From an uncultured Saprospiraceae bacterium (lineage in GTDB: Bacteria > Bacteroidota > Bacteroidia > Chitinophagales > Saprospiraceae), in the NCBI GenBank assembly GCA_905480605.1, contig CAJQRD010000024.1, positions 1 to 47,993 on the forward strand: a stretch of 47,993 nt of DNA, given 5' to 3'. Both the position numbers and the translations under genes were made by a program. The stretch's first letter is position 1; every line of letters starts with the position of its first letter. Shown here one piece after another: positions 44,484 through 47,993 of the stretch. The notes below the pieces were generated by a model. That model was not told the DNA's origin. It saw only the letters and a program-made list of their open reading frames with translations, and did not search any database.

Positions 44484-45453
44484 TTGGATACAACAGATAG
44501 CAGATTGGCTAGTCTATGATGTCTTGAATTTAGACAAAGGGCAGCACTTAGCAGAAGCTCTAAACTTCTTTATTTATGACTCATCAAAGATTTTAATACT
44601 GCTCTTTGTTGTCATTTTTTTTATGGGAATCGTCAATAGTTATTTTCCTATTGACAAGGTTAAAAATTATCTGTCAAGAAATAAACTATACGGATTAGAA
44701 TATCTTATAGCCAGTCTTTTTGGTGTAGTTACACCTTTTTGTTCCTGTTCATCAGTCCCCCTGTTTATAGGTTTTGTTAGAGGTGGTATTCCACTCGGAG
44801 TGACTTTTTCCTTTTTGATTACATCACCTCTTGTCAATGAAGTTGCAATAGGTCTATTTGTTGGATTGTTTGGAATCAAGACAACAATCATATATGTGAT
44901 CAGTGGTGTTTTATTAGGCACTATTTCTGGTATAATACTTCAAAAATTAAAACTAGAACACCTACTAACCCCTTGGGTAAAAGAAGTTTTAGCTAATGCC
45001 CAGCGAGATCAAGATATATTTCAAATAGAAAACCAGACCCTTAGACAACGGTTACCAGTTATTTGGGCAGAGGTCGTGAAAATCCTAAAAGGTGTTATCC
45101 CTTACGTAATTATTGGAATTGCTGTTGGTGGCTTAATGCACGGCTACATTCCAGAAGGCTTTTTTGAAAAATATATGAGCAAGGATAATTTATTTGCTGT
45201 ACCGATGGCTACAATTTTAGCTGTACCCATGTACTCTAACGCTTCAGGTATTTTACCGATAGTTCAAGTTTTGGTGGCAAAAGGAATTCCCATTGGCACA
45301 GCTATAGCCTTTATGATGGGTGTAGTAGGCTTATCGCTACCAGAAGCCATGTTGCTTAAGAAAGTAATGACGATGAAGTTAATTACAGTATTTTTCGGAG
45401 TAGTGATATTATGTATTATTACTTCTGGCTATTTATTTAATATTATTCTATAA
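44476..45453 (+). CDS. ArsP-type permease (DUF318)
   Basis: 325 residues from ATG 44476, which overlaps the OsmC stop. About eight to ten membrane helices are predicted. The motif TPFCSCSSVPLFIGF, with paired cysteines in a membrane helix, and the second-half counterpart AVPMYSNASGILPIV are diagnostic of the ArsP_1/DUF318 permeases. ArsP members export trivalent organoarsenicals, with the membrane cysteines binding the substrate; other members transport unknown compounds. Its place among arsR, arsF and arsG genes supports an arsenical role. The symbol is left blank because this broad permease family is not all ArsP. Confidence 0.9.
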   Translation: MFDWIQQIADWLVYDVLNLDKGQHLAEALNFFIYDSSKILILLFVVIFFMGIVNSYFPIDKVKNYLSRNKLYGLEYLIASLFGVVTPFCSCSSVPLFIGFVRGGIPLGVTFSFLITSPLVNEVAIGLFVGLFGIKTTIIYVISGVLLGTISGIILQKLKLEHLLTPWVKEVLANAQRDQDIFQIENQTLRQRLPVIWAEVVKILKGVIPYVIIGIAVGGLMHGYIPEGFFEKYMSKDNLFAVPMATILAVPMYSNASGILPIVQVLVAKGIPIGTAIAFMMGVVGLSLPEAMLLKKVMTMKLITVFFGVVILCIITSGYLFNIIL

Positions 45454-45479
45454 CAAACATTTAATTACAATTTCCAAAG

Positions 45480-45914
45480 ATGAATTATTTAAAATTCTTA
45501 TCTCTTATATTAACGCTGACATTTGCAGCATGCCAAGGTCAAAATAAAAGCAAAACCATTTCAACGGATCAATCAATTTCCAAAGTCGAAGTCATTGACT
45601 TTTATGGAACACACCGTTGTGTTACCTGTGAAGCCATCGAGGCCAACGCCAAATATACAGTTGAGACCTATTATCCAGATGAAAAGAAAAAAGGAATGGT
45701 AGTCTTCAAAACTGTGAACGTTGACAAAGGTGAAAACTATAAAATGGCCGAACGGTTTGAAGCATCTGGAACAGCCTTATTTCTTAATGTAATTAAAGAC
45801 GGAATGGAAACTCATATTGATTTGACCAATTTTGCTTTTTCGAAAGGCAAGGAGAAAGATGTATTTTCCAAAGAACTAAAAGCTAAAATTGACATTGAGC
45901 TAAATAAGCTGTAA
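45480..45914 (+). CDS. arsF: ArsF-family CxxC lipoprotein
   Basis: 144 residues. A lipoprotein signal ends in TFAAC (Cys18). The mature part has a thioredoxin-like start KVEVIDFYGTHRCVTCEAIE with CxxC, then an acidic C-terminal half. The match is to the ArsF family (annotated as a nitrophenyl compound nitroreductase subunit), known from arsEFG clusters with ArsG. It probably works in the periplasm, passing electrons or thiols with the ArsG transporter. Its TAA shares a base with the arsG ATG (TAATG). Confidence 0.85.
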   Translation: MNYLKFLSLILTLTFAACQGQNKSKTISTDQSISKVEVIDFYGTHRCVTCEAIEANAKYTVETYYPDEKKKGMVVFKTVNVDKGENYKMAERFEASGTALFLNVIKDGMETHIDLTNFAFSKGKEKDVFSKELKAKIDIELNKL

Positions 45915-46624
45915 TGGATTTTTTACAAAGCTTATTAGACACATACAACATACCTGTTTTATCAGCTTTTATACTTGGGTTGATGACGGCTATTAGTCCT
46001 TGTCCTCTAGCGACCAACATTACAGCAACAGCCTATATTTCTAAAAATATATCAAGCAAGCGGAAAGTTCTGTTAAGTGGCCTTTTATACTCTTTGGGAA
46101 GAGCCTTCAGCTATTCTACTATTGGGTTGATTCTATTCTTTGGAGCAAATAAATTTCATATTGCTCGTTTTTTCAATCAGAATGGAGAGAAGTACTTAGG
46201 CCCTTTGTTGATCATTCTTGGTCTGATAATGCTAAATATCATAAAGCTAAACTTTTTGGGTAAATCCAATTTTCAAGAAAAGCTTTCTGAAAGAGTTAAG
46301 GACAAAGGTCTTTTAGGTTTTTTTTTGATAGGCGTAATTTTTGCTTTGGCATTTTGCCCCTATAGTGGTGCATTGTTTTTTGGTATGTTAATTCCTATGA
46401 CTATAGCTTCAGCCGATGGGCTTTATTTACCTTTTGTTTTTGCATTAGGCACAGGCCTCCCCGTTTTACTTTTCACCTATTTATTAGCCTTTACAGCTGG
46501 AAAAGTTGGCATATTCTACAACAGAATTACAAAAATAGAAAAGGTCATGCGCATGGTTGCAGGTGTTGTTTTTATAATAACTGGATTGTATTATGTTTCA
46601 ATTTTTACAGGAATATTGAGTTAA
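45914..46624 (+). CDS. arsG: ArsG-family, CcdA-like membrane transporter
   Basis: 236 residues, about six membrane helices. MTAISPCPLATNITATAYI (about 24-42) and ALAFCPYSGALFFGM (about 150-164) are the two proline-cysteine motifs of the CcdA/DsbD fold, which moves electrons across the membrane through paired cysteines. The sequence fits the ArsG group of organoarsenical transporters. It follows arsF with a one-base stop/start overlap, so the pair is translationally coupled. It is the last gene of the operon; no clear hairpin was seen downstream. Confidence 0.87.
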   Translation: MDFLQSLLDTYNIPVLSAFILGLMTAISPCPLATNITATAYISKNISSKRKVLLSGLLYSLGRAFSYSTIGLILFFGANKFHIARFFNQNGEKYLGPLLIILGLIMLNIIKLNFLGKSNFQEKLSERVKDKGLLGFFLIGVIFALAFCPYSGALFFGMLIPMTIASADGLYLPFVFALGTGLPVLLFTYLLAFTAGKVGIFYNRITKIEKVMRMVAGVVFIITGLYYVSIFTGILS

Positions 46625-46663
46625 ACTAAATTCACTTGTGTCAACAATCCCAAGACATTTAAA

Positions 46664-46888
46664 TCAATCTACAATTTCATAGTCAATGCCTAGTTTTCGA
46701 AATGCTCTATAAGCTGAACTAGAGTTTTTATCTTCTATCTCTATATCTACAGGATCTCCTTCCAAGAGTATATCTGTTAGTTCACTCGACAAAGAATCAT
46801 CCATATTAACTGAAACCTCAGCTATACATCTGGCTATCGCCCTTCGATCTGGTCTCTGAGCGTCACATGACAATAGGTTAACTTTCAT
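46664..46888 (-). CDS. 74-residue acidic protein of unknown function
   Basis: A small soluble protein: MKVNLLSCDAQRPDRRAIAR at the start and a C-terminal alpha/beta-like tail (SAYRAFRKLGIDYEIVD). It has no signal peptide or membrane segment and no recognised family, but the amphipathic helix (RRAIARCIAEVSVNM) and final strand are protein-like. It is convergent with the ars operon and sits between that operon and the heptamer array. Confidence 0.6.
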   Translation of the reverse strand: MKVNLLSCDAQRPDRRAIARCIAEVSVNMDDSLSSELTDILLEGDPVDIEIEDKNSSSAYRAFRKLGIDYEIVD

Positions 46889-46921
46889 AATTTTTTTTAT
46901 AAATATAGCAAACTTAAATTG

Positions 46922-47012
46922 AGATTAGAGATTAGGCATGAGAAATCAGAGGTTAGAGGTCAGACTTCAGGGGTCAGGGGTCAGATTTCAAAGGTCAAAG
47001 TTTAGTGATTAG
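46922..47012. repeat. Degenerate heptanucleotide tandem array, 13 units
   Basis: Thirteen 7-base units in strict register: AGATTAG, AGATTAG, GCATGAG, AAATCAG, AGGTTAG, AGGTCAG, ACTTCAG, GGGTCAG, GGGTCAG, ATTTCAA, AGGTCAA, AGTTTAG, TGATTAG. The pattern is NNNTYAG with only a few deviations. A further unit (AAGGCTAG) follows with one extra base. It is noncoding because the period is not a multiple of three. Confidence 0.85.
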
Positions 47013-47259
47013 AAGGCTAGAGGCATAACAATTAAAGCTCATCGAAAAACTCACATGATTACACCCAGCCCTCTCGGTAACATGGGTTACACACAACACC
47101 AATACATAGTCATATCCTTGCATAATGAAATTATATATGAGTGCATAATTCAGATCAACTTATAAGAAATATTACAACAGTTAATTCAATTAATATTACC
47201 AAAATATTGTCAAGGTTCTTTTACTCTATGCAGTTAACCTAATTGTTGGTGGAACTTAA

Positions 47260-47784
47260 AGCCAGACGCCAATTACGCTTGAAGAAGCCATGGCAATTGC
47301 TCAACAAAGCAATAGGTCCATATTAAGATCAAAACAATCCCTTGTAGTTAAAGAGGCAACCTACGAACAAACCAAGGGGAATTTTCTCCCCTATTTTGGT
47401 GTCAACCTTACGGATATAGTGAGTAATAATCCGCTGAATGTATTTGGTTTTAAACTGTTACATGAGGATGTGTGCCAGGAGGGCTTTAATCCTGCATTAT
47501 TGAATTCGCCTGATGTTATCAACCACTATAACCTGAGTTTGAATGCTATGATGCCGTTATACAATCCAGAAGCTAAAGCCGAACATAAAGCTGATAAGCA
47601 CCAGATCAAAATGTCTGAATCCATGGCTCAACAGACTTCAGAAGCTATAGAATTGGAAGTGATTAAATCATAATACTTATTGCTGTTATCACAAAAAACA
47701 ATCGATGTTTTGACAGAAGCGAAAAATGCTGCTCAGTCAAATTACGAAAAAGTAGAAAAAAAATTAACCAAGGTACATCTCTAA
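47260..47784 (+). pseudogene. Decayed TolC-type outer-membrane efflux protein gene
   Basis: The frame gives the N-terminal part of a TolC/OEP protein: TPITLEEAMAIAQQSNRSIL, then FGVNLTDIVSN and LNAMMPLYNPEA. A TAA at 47671-47673 interrupts it, and the frame then continues YLLLLSQKTIDVLTEAKNAA and NYEKVEKKLT to TAA 47782-47784, in the same order as the family. There is no start with a signal peptide: a stop lies directly upstream of TPITLEEA, and the second half of the protein is missing. The longest stop-free piece runs from ATG 47290 to 47673 (127 codons). This is a relic, not a working gene. Confidence 0.8.
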
Positions 47785-47922
47785 TATAGCAGCACTTATC
47801 CTATAAAAAAGCACATATGAAAATTGGCTAAGAATACTAAACTCAAGTACTCTGTATCCGTCCGAGCTACCCCAACTTGCATAAAAGGGATAGCCTCATG
47901 ACCTTTGTGTCAAAAGATAAAG

Positions 47923-47993
47923 ATGCGAATAAATTACAAGGAGTTTGCTGAGGGGTATTCAAAGAGTGGGTTGAGTAGGAAGGCTTATGGTGA
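47923..47993 (+). CDS. Start of a possible IS66-type insertion-sequence ORF (partial)
   Basis: A frame starts at ATG 47923 and runs off the right edge after 23 codons (MRINYKEFAEGYSKSGLSRK then AYG). The SGLSRKAY pattern resembles the N-terminus of the small accessory ORF of IS66-type elements, but too little is visible for certainty. The preceding sequence contains GTATCCGTCCG (47854-47864), which could belong to a terminal repeat; this is not shown. Confidence 0.4.
   Translation, partial: MRINYKEFAEGYSKSGLSRKAYG

Noticed and set aside
1-47993. CRISPR arrays, tRNA and rRNA genes
   Set aside because: No evenly spaced long repeats and no cloverleaf-like or rRNA-like sequence was recognised; the heptamer array is too short-unit and degenerate for CRISPR.

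Overview
The window looks like chromosomal DNA of a free-living, probably marine member of the Bacteroidota. The DNA is AT-rich. Secreted proteins carry C-terminal type IX secretion (T9SS) sorting tails. Several promoters contain the Bacteroidota -7 box TAnnTTTG. Many starts lack a clear Shine-Dalgarno, and GTG/TTG starts are common. Families such as F5/8-C plus 3-coathanger modules, ArsF/ArsG, MopE repeats and DUF3472 fit this phylum. Family-level placement cannot be made from the sequence alone.

Layout. 1-3.1 kb: the end of a possible transposase, a stand-alone H-NOX haem sensor and a secreted S15 peptidase. 3.3-9.4 kb: an XRE regulator with two membrane segments, then two tandem paralogous secreted caspase/EF-hand/TPR proteins; the upstream copy is split by a one-base shortfall in an A-run. 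10-17 kb: a SnoaL-like lipoprotein, an amidase lipoprotein, a HupE/UreJ-like membrane protein, a zinc-protease-like lipoprotein, a frame-disrupted T9SS protein, a TetR regulator divergent from a small membrane protein, and a flavodoxin-like reductase. 17-24.7 kb: a PBP4-type carboxypeptidase, a decayed DUF1572 gene, a START-domain protein, an AhpD-like protein, a GT2 glycosyltransferase, a GNAT acetyltransferase, a LytTR-like direct repeat and a cold-shock protein.

25.6-34.2 kb: a compact minus-strand glycogen cluster, read as SDR/DUF2867 protein, glgB, glgA, glgC, then a GH31 alpha-glucosidase. glgB and glgA are separated by one base. The set covers ADP-glucose formation, chain elongation, branching and probably debranching or hydrolysis. 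34.3-43.2 kb: an OmpA relic, a DUF3943 protein, an SDR relic, a DUF3472 lipoprotein, a T9SS beta-helix protein and a large secreted metallophosphoesterase with a MopE motif.

43.4-46.6 kb: a six-gene operon (ArsR repressor, CxxC thioredoxin-like protein, OsmC peroxidase, ArsP-type permease, ArsF-family CxxC lipoprotein, ArsG-family CcdA-like transporter). It probably handles arsenicals or another thiol-reactive compound through cysteine relay and efflux. A palindrome surrounding a perfect -7 box lies directly before the arsR start. 46.6-48 kb: a small unknown protein, a 13-unit heptanucleotide array, a TolC relic and the start of a possible IS66-type ORF.

A notable property is the amount of gene decay: at least six relics (DUF1572, OmpA, SDR, TolC and two F5/8-C fragments) plus the split caspase gene. 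Two disruptions fit one missing base in a homopolymer, so sequencing error must be excluded for those. No tRNA, rRNA, CRISPR array or intact mobile element was recognised.
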